A stretch of 64,000 nt of DNA from the NCBI GenBank assembly GCA_041663645.1, contig JBAYMH010000002.1, positions 101,967-165,966 on the forward strand. Direction: 5' to 3'. The translations under genes were made by a program, and so were the position numbers. Of the stretch, positions 16,701-25,058 are shown in pieces. Below the pieces are notes generated by a model. That model did not search any database, had not been told where the DNA came from, and saw nothing but the letters and a program-made list of their open reading frames with translations. This DNA comes from Minisyncoccus sp023229485. GTDB taxonomy: Bacteria > Patescibacteriota > Minisyncoccia > Minisyncoccales > Minisyncoccaceae. How positions within the stretch are numbered: position 1 is the first letter of the stretch; each line of letters begins with the position of its first letter.

Positions 16701-17987
16701 ATGGGTAAGCTAAAATTCCAAACACCAACTGGAATGCATGACATTCTCCCAGAAGATCAGGCTTATTATCAAAAAATTTTCGAAACTGTCAAAAAATTTT
16801 TCGATTATTATGATTATTCAAGAATTGAAACTCCTATTTTAGAATCAGCAGATCTTTTTATTCGCAGTATTGGAGAGAATACTGATATTGTAGAGAAAGA
16901 AATGTATAGTTTTAAAACAAAAGGGGGAGATGCAGTTGTAATGAGGCCCGAAGGAACCGCTCCAACAATGAGAGCATATTTTCAAAATGGAATGGTTTCA
17001 ATGCCTCAGCCAGTAAAGCTTTGGTATTATGGTCCATTTTTTAGATATGAAAGACCTCAAGCTGGAAGGTATCGACAGTTTTTTCAATTTGGCTCTGAGG
17101 TAATTGGTGATTCTGATTCTCTTTTTGATACACAGACAATTATAATTCTTTATAATATTTTAGAAGATTTAAAAATTAAGAATTTAATTATCAGAATAAA
17201 TTCTATTGGTGACGAGAATTGTAGAGGGGAATATAAAAAGGCGTTGGCAAAGTTTTTGAAGAATAAAAAAACTGACTTATGTAAAGATTGTCAGAATCGT
17301 TCAAAAACTAATGTACTTCGAGTTCTTGATTGTAAGAATCCGAAATGTCGAGAAATAATAGCCCAAGCTCCGCAAACAATGGATTTTCTTTGTGAAGATT
17401 GTAAAACTCATTTAAAAGAGGTTCTAGAATATTTAGATGAATTAAAAATTCCTTATATCTTGGATCCATTTTTGGTAAGAGGGCTGGATTATTATACAAA
17501 AACTGTTTTTGAGGTTGAAATACAGGATAATGCTGGAGGTAGGCAAGAGGCCTTGGCAGGAGGTGGAAGATATGATATCTTAGGAAAAGCTATCGCAGGA
17601 GAGATTGTTCCTGCTTGCGGTATGGCCGTTGGGGTAGAAAGAATAATTCAAAAGATGAAAGAAAATAATGTGGATGTTTCTACCAAAAAAACTGCTGAAG
17701 TTTTTTTAGCTCAGATTGGACCAATTGCAAAAAAGAGAGGCATGGCTATTATGGAAGAGTTTCGTCGGGCAAATATGAAAGTTGCAGAATGTTTTAGTAA
17801 GGATTCTTTAAAATTTCAATTAGCAAAGGCGAATAAGCTTGGTATTAAAAATGTTGTAATTATTGGTCAAAAAGAAGCTATTCAAAATATTGCTATTATT
17901 AGAAATATGGAGACTGGAAAGCAGTCTGAGATTCCTCAGGAAGATATAGTAAAAGAAATTAAAAAGAGAATAAAAGAAGAAGATTAA
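16701..17987 (+). CDS. hisS: Histidyl-tRNA synthetase
   Basis: This 428-residue class II aminoacyl-tRNA synthetase has motif 1 around TPTGMHDILPEDQ, motif 2 in GPFFRYERPQAGRYRQFFQFG, the His-specific loop GLDYYTKTVFEV, and motif 3 in GMAVGVERI. The C-terminal anticodon-binding domain contains VFLAQIG. An insertion with four Cys residues (CKDCQ... CKNPKC... CEDC, residues about 193-236) looks like a zinc-binding module, as occurs in some bacterial HisS. rpsU follows. Confidence 0.96.
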   Translation: MGKLKFQTPTGMHDILPEDQAYYQKIFETVKKFFDYYDYSRIETPILESADLFIRSIGENTDIVEKEMYSFKTKGGDAVVMRPEGTAPTMRAYFQNGMVSMPQPVKLWYYGPFFRYERPQAGRYRQFFQFGSEVIGDSDSLFDTQTIIILYNILEDLKIKNLIIRINSIGDENCRGEYKKALAKFLKNKKTDLCKDCQNRSKTNVLRVLDCKNPKCREIIAQAPQTMDFLCEDCKTHLKEVLEYLDELKIPYILDPFLVRGLDYYTKTVFEVEIQDNAGGRQEALAGGGRYDILGKAIAGEIVPACGMAVGVERIIQKMKENNVDVSTKKTAEVFLAQIGPIAKKRGMAIMEEFRRANMKVAECFSKDSLKFQLAKANKLGIKNVVIIGQKEAIQNIAIIRNMETGKQSEIPQEDIVKEIKKRIKEED

Positions 17988-18015
17988 GGTTAAAATAAAA
18001 TTTAGTAAAAAGAAT

Positions 18016-18225
18016 ATGAAAATTAGTAAATTACCGAAAGAAACATCTCAGTCATTGGTTTACCGATTTACGAAAGCTGTTAAAAGCAGCGGAGTGTTGG
18101 TTGAAGCAAGAAAGAGGAAGTTTAGAGCTAGAATCAAGAGTGGTAATCTTGCAAAGAGGGCTGCCCTCATAAGAGTTAAAAAGAAAGTTGAGTATGATAA
18201 AAAGAAGAAGCTTGGAAAAATTTAG
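18016..18225 (+). CDS. rpsU: Small ribosomal subunit protein S21-like
   Basis: This 69-residue very basic protein contains a VYRFTKAVKSSGVLVEARKR-like core and a Lys-rich tail. It matches the bS21 pattern, in which the family motif is FKR-K...G-L-E-RKR-K. It is short, as expected, and followed by a terminator. The start at ATG 18016 is 28 nt after hisS. Confidence 0.82.
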   Translation: MKISKLPKETSQSLVYRFTKAVKSSGVLVEARKRKFRARIKSGNLAKRAALIRVKKKVEYDKKKKLGKI

Positions 18226-18232
18226 TAATTGT

Positions 18233-18262
18233 AAACAGCCGTTATTTGTAATGGCTGTTTTT
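18233..18262 (+). terminator. Intrinsic terminator after rpsU
   Basis: AAACAGCCGTTA/TAATGGCTGTTT with a short loop and T-rich 3' end. Confidence 0.85.
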
Positions 18263-18287
18263 AATTAAGTAACGTAATTTAAAAAAA

Positions 18288-18785
18288 ATGTTATCAGAAC
18301 AAATAAAAGAAGACTTAATAACTGCACAGAAAGCAAAAGACGAAAAAATTGTTTCTTGCCTTAGAATGCTTAAAGCAGCTATTACAAATAAAGAAATAGA
18401 AAAAAGAGTTAAGTTGATTGAAGCTAACCAAAATTTAAGCGAAGAGGACTTGGCTATTCAGTCAAAATTAATTGATGAAGAAATATTGGAAGTTATTTCT
18501 CAAGAAGTTAAAAAAAGGCGAGATAGTATTGTTAGTTTTGAGAAAGGAGGTAGATTTGATTTAGTAGAAGGAGAGAAGGCAGAATTAGATATTTTAAAAA
18601 AATATATGCCCGCGGAGTTAAGTGAAGAAGAAATAAGAATCTTAGTAAAAGATGTTATCGAAAATGTTGGTGCAAAGGATATAAATGATATTGGGATTGT
18701 AATGAAAGAAATTGTACCAAAAACAAAAGGAAAGTCAGATGGCAATTTGGTTGGGCAAATTGTAAGAGAATTATTAGGAAAATAA
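18288..18785 (+). CDS. GatB/YqeY-domain protein
   Basis: This 165-residue helical protein is of the YqeY type and related to the tRNA-binding tail domain of GatB. It begins LSEQIKEDLITAQKAKDEKIVSCLRMLKAAI and ends GKSDGNLVGQIVRELLGK. The conserved KKRRDSIVSFEKGGRFDLVEGE and LKKYMPAELSEEEI are both seen. The function of YqeY proteins is not firmly known; a link to tRNA or translation is inferred from the domain. Ends in a terminator. Confidence 0.93.
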   Translation: MLSEQIKEDLITAQKAKDEKIVSCLRMLKAAITNKEIEKRVKLIEANQNLSEEDLAIQSKLIDEEILEVISQEVKKRRDSIVSFEKGGRFDLVEGEKAELDILKKYMPAELSEEEIRILVKDVIENVGAKDINDIGIVMKEIVPKTKGKSDGNLVGQIVRELLGK

Positions 18786-18797
18786 GACATTTAGAGT

Positions 18798-18822
18798 AAA
18801 AACTCGCTTAGGCGGGTTTTTT
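18798..18822 (+). terminator. Intrinsic terminator after yqeY-like gene
   Basis: AAACTCGC-TTA-GGCGGGTTT hairpin (with G-U pairing) followed by T-run. Confidence 0.82.
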
Positions 18823-18957
18823 GTTGGAAAAAAGATAAAAATCTTGAAGATATTTTTAATTTATTATGCTATAATAGTCATTAATGCTTAGATAATGTTG
18901 TTATGGCTTGCACCTCTTTGCAATAAATCATATTATTTAGTAAAATATATAATAGAA

Positions 18958-19416
18958 ATGATTGAAATTCAAAGTTTGAATGTAAATTTTAAAAGAATAG
19001 ATAAGAAATCTCTTGTTGATATAGCTAATATAGTTTTGGCTAAAGAAAAGGTGGGTAAAAAGGTTGATATTTCTATAGTAATTGTTAATGAGGAGGATAT
19101 TCGTAAAATTAATTTACAGTATCGAAAATTTAATAAGGCAACCGATGTTCTTTCTTTTGGGAGCATAAAAGATTTTTTATCAGTAGAATGTTTTGTCTTG
19201 CCTGAAATAGTAATTTGCACTGAAGAGGTAGAGAAAAATGCTAAGGAGGCAAATGTTTCTTTTAAAAATGAATTAGTAAGGGTTTTAATTCATGGTATTT
19301 TGCATCTCTTGGATTATGATCATGAAAATGACGAAGAAGATGCAAAAAAAATGTTTTTGAAGCAGGAAGAATATCTTGCAATGTTTTTTAAAGATAAAAA
19401 AGTAAAAGTAAAATAA
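18958..19416 (+). CDS. ybeY: Endoribonuclease YbeY (rRNA maturation factor)
   Basis: This zinc-dependent RNase is involved in 16S rRNA 3'-end processing and ribosome quality control. The zinc motif is HGILHLLDYDH (HGxLHLxGYDH type), and the preceding RKFNKATDVLSFG contains the conserved T-DVLSF. I start at ATG 18958 because the 21 codons before it encode a non-conserved hydrophobic stretch, giving a normal length of about 152 residues. It ends 6 bp before ftsA. Confidence 0.95.
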   Translation: MIEIQSLNVNFKRIDKKSLVDIANIVLAKEKVGKKVDISIVIVNEEDIRKINLQYRKFNKATDVLSFGSIKDFLSVECFVLPEIVICTEEVEKNAKEANVSFKNELVRVLIHGILHLLDYDHENDEEDAKKMFLKQEEYLAMFFKDKKVKVK

Positions 19417-19422
19417 TCAAAA

Positions 19423-20793
19423 ATGGCAAAACCTCAAATCGTTACTGGTATTGATATTGGCACGGACACTATTAAAATTTTGACTGTTAAAAAAAATCCT
19501 GATACTGGTGAAGTCCAGGAGGTTTTGTTTTTTGATAAAGTAAAATCTGCAGGAGTACAGAAAGGAAGAGTGAGAAATCCAGTCGAGGTTGGTAAAAAAA
19601 TTCAAGAATTAGTTGTTAGGGCTGAACGAAAATTTGATGGACAAAAGCTAGATGAAATATATGTTAATATTAATGGCAGTAAGATTGAAATGATTCCAAG
19701 TCAAGAGACGATTTTGGTTGGTCGTGCTAATGGAAAAGTTTCTGCAGAAGATGTTGAAAGAGTTAATCTCCAAGTTCAGGAAAAAATTGGACCAGTCCTT
19801 ACTAATAAGGAAATACTAGGAGTTTATCCAAGGGAATGGACATTGGATGATGAAGGTGAAATTAAAAATCCTATTGGACTTCAAGGATATAAATTAAAAT
19901 TGGATGCCTTAGTTTTGGCTTGCTTTTTTTCTGACCGAGAAAGTATTGATCAGGCTTTAAATGTTGCTGGACTCGGTAGTAGCGATGGAATAATCGCTAA
20001 TCCAATTGCTGATGCGAGAGTAGTTTTAAATCAAGACTTAAAAGAGCTTGGGGTTGCTGTTGTTAATATTGGAGCTGGAACTTCTAGCGTTATTATTTAT
20101 CAGGATGGAAGATTAATTAGCTCGGCTGTATATCCCGTTGGATCGTCTAATATTACAAATGATATTGCAATTGGATTTAAGACAGAAATAGAGGTAGCAG
20201 AAAAAATCAAACAACAATTTGGATGTTGTCTTAGTGATTGCAAAGGGGGCTTAGGTAAAAAAATAGAATTTGATCTTGATTCTGTTTTTGGTGTTAGCCT
20301 TAAAGATGATAACGAGGATGATGAGCCAATAATAAAGAAAAAGATTGAAATTTTAGGAAGGCAAAACGGAAATAAAAAAGTTATGGCAGTAAAAAAAGAA
20401 AAATTGCCAAAGAAAAATTGTTTTTGTTTTTATGAAAGAGAGTTAAAAAAGATAATAGAAGCAAGAGTGTCGGAAATATTTGAATTAATTGCACAGCAAA
20501 TTAATTCATCTGCTAATTCTGGGCTTTTGCCAGGAGGAATTATAATTGTTGGTGGTGGAGCAAAATTACCAGGAATTGTTGATGTGGCAAAAAAAGAATT
20601 TAATCTTCCTTGTCGAATTGGTTATGCAAAGGATTTTTCTGGGTTAGATAAAGATCCTTCCTATGTTACTGTTTGTGGTTTGGTAATTGATGAATTAGAT
20701 GAAGATGAAGCGGACTCAGGAAAGTCTGGAAATGGTCGGATAAAAGGGTTTTTTGGAAAAATTGGAGAAATAATTGGAAATTTAATTCCTTAA
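19423..20793 (+). CDS. ftsA: Cell division protein FtsA
   Basis: This 456-residue actin-like ATPase tethers FtsZ filaments to the membrane. Visible are phosphate-1 TGIDIGTDTIKIL, the 1C domain region, the phosphate-2 strand VAVVNIGAGTSSVIIY, and the adenosine loop GGIIIVGGGAKLPGI. A C-terminal amphipathic helix GRIKGFFGKIGEIIGNLI is the expected membrane-targeting sequence. A Cys/Lys-rich insertion (about residues 266-345) is unusual. The 4-bp gap to the second ftsZ indicates an ftsA-ftsZ operon. Confidence 0.92.
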   Translation: MAKPQIVTGIDIGTDTIKILTVKKNPDTGEVQEVLFFDKVKSAGVQKGRVRNPVEVGKKIQELVVRAERKFDGQKLDEIYVNINGSKIEMIPSQETILVGRANGKVSAEDVERVNLQVQEKIGPVLTNKEILGVYPREWTLDDEGEIKNPIGLQGYKLKLDALVLACFFSDRESIDQALNVAGLGSSDGIIANPIADARVVLNQDLKELGVAVVNIGAGTSSVIIYQDGRLISSAVYPVGSSNITNDIAIGFKTEIEVAEKIKQQFGCCLSDCKGGLGKKIEFDLDSVFGVSLKDDNEDDEPIIKKKIEILGRQNGNKKVMAVKKEKLPKKNCFCFYERELKKIIEARVSEIFELIAQQINSSANSGLLPGGIIIVGGGAKLPGIVDVAKKEFNLPCRIGYAKDFSGLDKDPSYVTVCGLVIDELDEDEADSGKSGNGRIKGFFGKIGEIIGNLIP

Positions 20794-20797
20794 AAGA

Positions 20798-21727
20798 ATG
20801 ACTAAGATAATAGTAATTGGAATAGGTGGGGCTGGCTGTAATACTATTTCTCGTTTATTTGGAGGAAGTATTAAGAATGCCGATCTTATTAGTATGAATA
20901 CAGATGTTCAGGATTTGAAAAAAAAAGATGCTCATTTAAAAATGAAAATTGGAGAAAAAACTACTAACGGTCTTGGCTCAGGAATGAAGCCAGAAGTTGG
21001 AGCGATGGCAGCAAGAGAAAGTCAGAAAGAGATAGAAGATTTAATAAAAGATGCTGATATAGTTTTTCTTTCGGCTGGACTTGGTGGCGGAACGGGGTCT
21101 GGTGCTATGCCAGTGGTTGCCGAAATGGCAAAAAAATTAGGAGTTCTTACTATTGGTGTTGTTACCTTGCCTTTTTCTTTTGAAGGTAAAAAAAGGAAAA
21201 AAATTGCGCTTTCAAGTTTGGAAGAAATAAAAAAACACATCGATACTTTAGTTGTTATACCAAACGATAAATTAACAAGTATAATTCCACCAAAAGCTAC
21301 AATCGATTATGCTTTTCAGAAATGTGATGATTTACTTAAGGAGGCAGTGGAAAGTATTTCCAATATTATTTCAAATACTGGAATATTAAATCTTGACTTC
21401 GCTGATATAAAAGAAACTTTGAAAAATGGTGGAGTTGCCTTTTTTGGTACAGGAAAGGGCGAAGGGAAGGATAGGGCAATAAAAGCGATTGATAAAGCTT
21501 TTTCTTTATCGATAAGTGGATTTTCTCTTGAAAAAACAAATAGTATTCTTTTTAATGTTGCTTCTGGATCAGGAAGTGCAACTGTACTTGAAGTTAAAAA
21601 GATTGCAGAGGAAGTTAAGAAAAGAGTCTCATCAAATGCAAAGATTATTTTTGGTGCATCTCGTGATGAATCTTTAAATAAGGATGAAATTAGGATTACT
21701 ATTATTGCTACTAGTCCTAATAAGTAA
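20798..21727 (+). CDS. Short FtsZ paralogue without C-terminal tail
   Basis: This 309-residue tubulin/FtsZ-family GTPase consists almost only of the GTPase and activation domains. The N-terminal IVIGIGGAGCNTISRLF, signature GLGGGTGSGAMPVVAEMAK and T7-loop LNLDFADIKE retain GTP-binding and hydrolysis residues. It stops at IRITIIATSPNK, with no linker and no DIPAFLR-type peptide. It is co-transcribed with ftsA. Because the other FtsZ carries the FtsA-binding peptide, this copy may act as a co-polymer or in a separate structure; that is inference. Confidence 0.93.
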   Translation: MTKIIVIGIGGAGCNTISRLFGGSIKNADLISMNTDVQDLKKKDAHLKMKIGEKTTNGLGSGMKPEVGAMAARESQKEIEDLIKDADIVFLSAGLGGGTGSGAMPVVAEMAKKLGVLTIGVVTLPFSFEGKKRKKIALSSLEEIKKHIDTLVVIPNDKLTSIIPPKATIDYAFQKCDDLLKEAVESISNIISNTGILNLDFADIKETLKNGGVAFFGTGKGEGKDRAIKAIDKAFSLSISGFSLEKTNSILFNVASGSGSATVLEVKKIAEEVKKRVSSNAKIIFGASRDESLNKDEIRITIIATSPNK

Positions 21728-21815
21728 TTTTTAATATTTTTATTGGGTTATAAGTGTTTATATCCCAAAAATTATCAACAGACCCATTAAAAATCAAGAA
21801 AATCTTATAGATTTT

Positions 21816-21852
21816 TGTCAAAATTGACAGCGATTTTAGGGGAGGATAGAAT
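21816..21852 (+). promoter_or_regulatory. nrdD promoter with overlapping inverted repeat
   Basis: TTGACA (21824-21829), 17-nt spacer and TAGAAT (21847-21852) make a good sigma-70-type promoter. The -35 is half of the inverted repeat TGTCAA-AA-TTGACA (21816-21829), a candidate operator. A start site 6-8 nt after the -10 would lie 2-3 nt before the nrdD ATG (21862). A purine run GGGGAGGA in the spacer is too far from the ATG to be an ordinary Shine-Dalgarno. Confidence 0.65.
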
Positions 21853-21861
21853 TGTAATATC

Positions 21862-23988
21862 ATGACAAATAAAATCACTAAAATTAGAAAGAGGAATGGC
21901 GATCTTGTAGAATTTAATCAAGAAAAAATTACAAAAGCTGTTTTTAAAGCGATAACTTTTACTGATTCTGGAAACGGTGAGAAAACAAGTAATATTTCAG
22001 ACAAGGTAGTTGATATTTTAAACAGAAGATTTAAAGAGAACGAAATACCTACCGTTGAAGAAATCCAAGATATCGTTGAAGAAGCATTAATGCTTGAAGA
22101 TGAGATTGATGCTGCCAAAGCTTTTATCCTTTACAGAGAACAGAGAAGGAGAATTAGAGAGGCACAAGAAATTAGTGAAGAAGCCGTTGATAGAGTTGAT
22201 GATTATTTAGATAAATTAGACTGGGAGGTTCAAGAAAACTCTAATATGACTTTTTCTCTTCAGGGATTAAACCATTATGGGGTTTCTTATATCGTTAAAA
22301 AATATTGGCTTAATAAAATTTATCCTCAGGAAGTAAGAGAAGCTCATGAATCAGGAGATATGCACATTCATAATCTTGATACACTTTCTTGCTATTGTGT
22401 TGGGTGGGATTTATACGCATTACTTCAAGAAGGATTTGGTGGTGTTTCTGGTAAGATAGAATCTTATCCTCCAAAACATTTTCGTACAGCCTTGGGCCAG
22501 ATAGTTAATTTTATGTATACTCTTCAGGGAGAAGCTGCTGGAGCTGTATCGTTCTCAAATTTTGATACCTTGCTCGCTCCCTTTATTCGTTATGATAATC
22601 TTAGTTACGTTCAGGTAGAACAAGCAATTCAAGAATTCCTTTACAATATGGCTGTTCCAACAAGAGTTGGATTTCAGTGCCCTTTTACTAATATTACTCT
22701 TGATTTGAAACCTTCTGGGGTTTTTGCAAAACAACCTGTATTAATTGGTGGATTGCCTCAAAAAGAAACTTATGGTGAATTTGAAGAGGAAATGAAAGTT
22801 TTTGCAAAGGCTTTCTATACGGCGATGATAAAAGGAGATCGAAGTGGAAGGCCATTTTCTTTTCCGATTCCTACAATAAACATTACTCGTGATTTTCCTT
22901 GGGATGATCCAGCCTTGATTCCTATGTTTGAAGCTTCAGCAAAATATGGAATAAATTATTTTGCTAACTATATCAATTCTGATATGAAGCCAGAGGATGT
23001 GAGGTCAATGTGTTGTCGGTTAAGACTTGATTTATCCGAACTGAGTAATCGTGGAGGTGGAGGACTTTTTGGATCAGGATCATTAACCGGAAGTATTGGA
23101 GTTGTTACTATTAATCTGCCAAGAATTGGATATTTGTCAAAAACTAAAAAAGAATTTTTTGAAAGGCTGGGTAAGATAATGCAATATGCAAAAGAAAGTT
23201 TAGAAATCAAAAGGAAGACCATTGAAGAATATACAAATAAAGGTCTTTATCCGTACTCAAGACATTATTTAATGGGAGTAAAGAAGGCAAAAGGGCAATA
23301 TTTTGCTAATCATTTTTCAACCATTGGAATTGTTGGAATGAACGAAGCTTTGCTTAATTTTATGAATGAGGATGTTGGATCCAAAAAAGGAATTGCATTT
23401 GCTCTTGAGGTTATGGATTTTATGCGAGAAAAGTTGGTTAAATTTCAATTGGAAGCAAATAGTATCTATAATTTGGAGGCTACTCCTGCAGAATCAACAG
23501 CATACAGATTGGCTCAAAAAGATAAGAAAAAATATCCAGAAATTATAGCGTCTGGAACTAAGAAAATTCCATATTATACAAACTCAACGCAATTACCAGT
23601 AAATTATACTGATGATGTCTTTGAAGAATTAAAGTTGCAAGATGATTTGCAATGTAAATATACCGGAGGAACGGTTGAACATCTTTTCTTGGGGGAGGAG
23701 GTAACCGACATTGAAAACTTAAAAACTTTAATTAAGAAAGCTTTTGAGAAAAATCGTTTGCCTTATATTACTATTACTCCTACTTTTTCTATTTGTCCTA
23801 CTCATGGCTATATTTCTGGAAAACATTTTGCTTGTCCAAAATGTGCCATAGAGCAACCTTGTGAGGTTTATTCAAGAGTAGTTGGTTATATTAGACCAGT
23901 ATCTCAATGGAACGAAGGAAAGCAAAAAGAGTTTGCTGATAGGAAAGAGTTTAGTTTAAAAAATTCTTTAGCTAATCTTAAAAAATAA
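21862..23988 (+). CDS. nrdD: Anaerobic ribonucleoside-triphosphate reductase (class III)
   Basis: This 708-residue glycyl-radical enzyme reduces ribonucleoside triphosphates to deoxy forms without oxygen. An ATP-cone allosteric domain occupies residues about 4-95 (ITKIRKRNGDLVEFNQEKI). The catalytic barrel includes MCCRLRLDLSEL with adjacent Cys. The zinc-binding segment is CPTHGYISGKHFACPKC, and the radical loop RVVGYIRPVSQWNEGKQKEF has Gly at 675. A radical-SAM activase lies downstream. Between them is a 92-residue protein that repeats the radical loop, with 77 identical bases (23866-23942 and 24193-24269). The trxB/redoxin genes nearby would suit a thioredoxin-dependent class III enzyme. 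Confidence 0.97.
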   Translation: MTNKITKIRKRNGDLVEFNQEKITKAVFKAITFTDSGNGEKTSNISDKVVDILNRRFKENEIPTVEEIQDIVEEALMLEDEIDAAKAFILYREQRRRIREAQEISEEAVDRVDDYLDKLDWEVQENSNMTFSLQGLNHYGVSYIVKKYWLNKIYPQEVREAHESGDMHIHNLDTLSCYCVGWDLYALLQEGFGGVSGKIESYPPKHFRTALGQIVNFMYTLQGEAAGAVSFSNFDTLLAPFIRYDNLSYVQVEQAIQEFLYNMAVPTRVGFQCPFTNITLDLKPSGVFAKQPVLIGGLPQKETYGEFEEEMKVFAKAFYTAMIKGDRSGRPFSFPIPTINITRDFPWDDPALIPMFEASAKYGINYFANYINSDMKPEDVRSMCCRLRLDLSELSNRGGGGLFGSGSLTGSIGVVTINLPRIGYLSKTKKEFFERLGKIMQYAKESLEIKRKTIEEYTNKGLYPYSRHYLMGVKKAKGQYFANHFSTIGIVGMNEALLNFMNEDVGSKKGIAFALEVMDFMREKLVKFQLEANSIYNLEATPAESTAYRLAQKDKKKYPEIIASGTKKIPYYTNSTQLPVNYTDDVFEELKLQDDLQCKYTGGTVEHLFLGEEVTDIENLKTLIKKAFEKNRLPYITITPTFSICPTHGYISGKHFACPKCAIEQPCEVYSRVVGYIRPVSQWNEGKQKEFADRKEFSLKNSLANLKK

Positions 23989-24009
23989 ATAGGCTAATGC
24001 AAAATAAAT

Positions 24010-24288
24010 ATGGAAATTCAAAATTTTTTCTGTCACGATTGTGACAAGGAGATTGAAGTTACTGAAGACGGAGAAATAAAAAATGGAAACTTGCTCAAAT
24101 ATGATTTAGGGGCAGGTCGTGAAAAAAAGGTTTTTAAGTGTAGTGAATGTTTTGCAAAAGATCAGTCTCTTCGAAACTATCAAGAGACAGAAGTTTATTC
24201 AAGAGTAGTTGGTTATATTAGACCAGTATCTCAATGGAACGAAGGAAAGCAAAAAGAGTTTGCTGATAGAAAAACATTTAACATTTAA
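24010..24288 (+). CDS. Stand-alone glycyl-radical domain with N-terminal zinc ribbon
   Basis: This 92-residue protein consists of two parts. Residues 1-55 carry CHDC (8-11) and CSEC (44-47), a likely zinc ribbon. Residues 60-92 are a near-exact copy of the NrdD C-terminal radical loop (EVYSRVVGYIRPVSQW, Gly at 68, then NEGKQKEFADRK). The architecture is analogous to GrcA/YfiD, the spare radical subunit of pyruvate formate-lyase, but matched to ribonucleotide reductase. It lies 21 bp after nrdD and before the activase, so all three may be co-transcribed, with a terminator hairpin before the activase. A role as a replacement radical domain is inference; a regulator or decoy of NrdG is also possible. 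Confidence 0.85.
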   Translation: MEIQNFFCHDCDKEIEVTEDGEIKNGNLLKYDLGAGREKKVFKCSECFAKDQSLRNYQETEVYSRVVGYIRPVSQWNEGKQKEFADRKTFNI

Positions 24289-24301
24289 TAATAAAGCATT
24301 A

Positions 24302-24330
24302 GAGTGTGCGGTAAAAAACCGCACACTTTT
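24302..24330 (+). terminator. Hairpin between glycyl-radical protein and nrdG
   Basis: AGTGTGCGGT-AAAA-AACCGCACACT-type perfect stem with a short TTTT tail. It would partly or fully uncouple nrdG from nrdD. It covers the upstream alternative start at 24304. Confidence 0.75.
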
Positions 24331-24336
24331 AAAATT

Positions 24337-25041
24337 ATGATTATTGGAGGATTTCAAAGATTTACTCTTATAGATTATCCAGGAAAATTATCTTGTATAG
24401 TGTTTTTGTCTGGATGCAACTTAAGATGTCCTTTTTGTTATTCTGGAGAGTTGGTGTTGCCAGAAAAGATAAAACAACAACCAGAGTTAAGCGAAGAAAA
24501 AATATTACGATATTTAAAAAGTAGATTAGGCATGCTTGAAGGGGTGGTTTTGTGTGGCGGTGAGCCAACCTTGAATTTTGAATTAAATGATTTTTGTTTG
24601 AAGCTAAAAGAGATGGGTTACTCAATAAAACTTGATACTAATGGAACTAATCCCGAAAAAATAAAGGAATTAATAGAAAAGAAATTAGTTGATTATATTG
24701 CAATGGACATAAAAGCTCCACTTACGGCTGAAAAGTATAAAACGGCTACTGGAGTAGATGTTGATATTGAAAAAATAAAGCAATCAATTGAGATAATAAA
24801 GAGTATGGGAATTGATTATGAGTTTAGGACAACAATTGTCCCCGGAATTCACTCTGAGGAAGATATTATTTCTATTGCAAACAGTATCGGACCCGCAAAA
24901 AAATATTTTTTACAGCAATTTAATCCCGAAAAGAATTTAATCGATGATTCGCTAAAAGGTTTAAAATCTTTTCCTTATGATTTTTTTGAGAAAATTATAG
25001 ATAGAATAAGTCCATTGTTTGAAGTTTGCAAAATAAGATAG
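24337..25041 (+). CDS. nrdG: Radical-SAM anaerobic RNR activating protein (NrdG-like)
   Basis: It is predicted to generate the glycyl radical on NrdD with a 4Fe-4S cluster and S-adenosylmethionine. The cluster motif CNLRCPFC (CxxxCxxC after FLSGCN) is close to the N-terminus. It is followed by a GGEP-like motif in VVLCGGEPTLN and YIAMDIKAPL. At about 234 residues it is longer than E. coli NrdG and of the one-component PflA/NrdG-like type common in anaerobes. I use ATG 24337 because the upstream start lies inside a terminator hairpin. Position next to nrdD supports the role. Confidence 0.9.
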   Translation: MIIGGFQRFTLIDYPGKLSCIVFLSGCNLRCPFCYSGELVLPEKIKQQPELSEEKILRYLKSRLGMLEGVVLCGGEPTLNFELNDFCLKLKEMGYSIKLDTNGTNPEKIKELIEKKLVDYIAMDIKAPLTAEKYKTATGVDVDIEKIKQSIEIIKSMGIDYEFRTTIVPGIHSEEDIISIANSIGPAKKYFLQQFNPEKNLIDDSLKGLKSFPYDFFEKIIDRISPLFEVCKIR

Positions 25042-25058
25042 TTTAATTTTAGGGTTTT

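Noticed and set aside
24304..24336. Upstream start for the nrdG-like gene
   Set aside because: The added codons are encoded by a perfect terminator hairpin; the conserved domain begins at ATG 24337.
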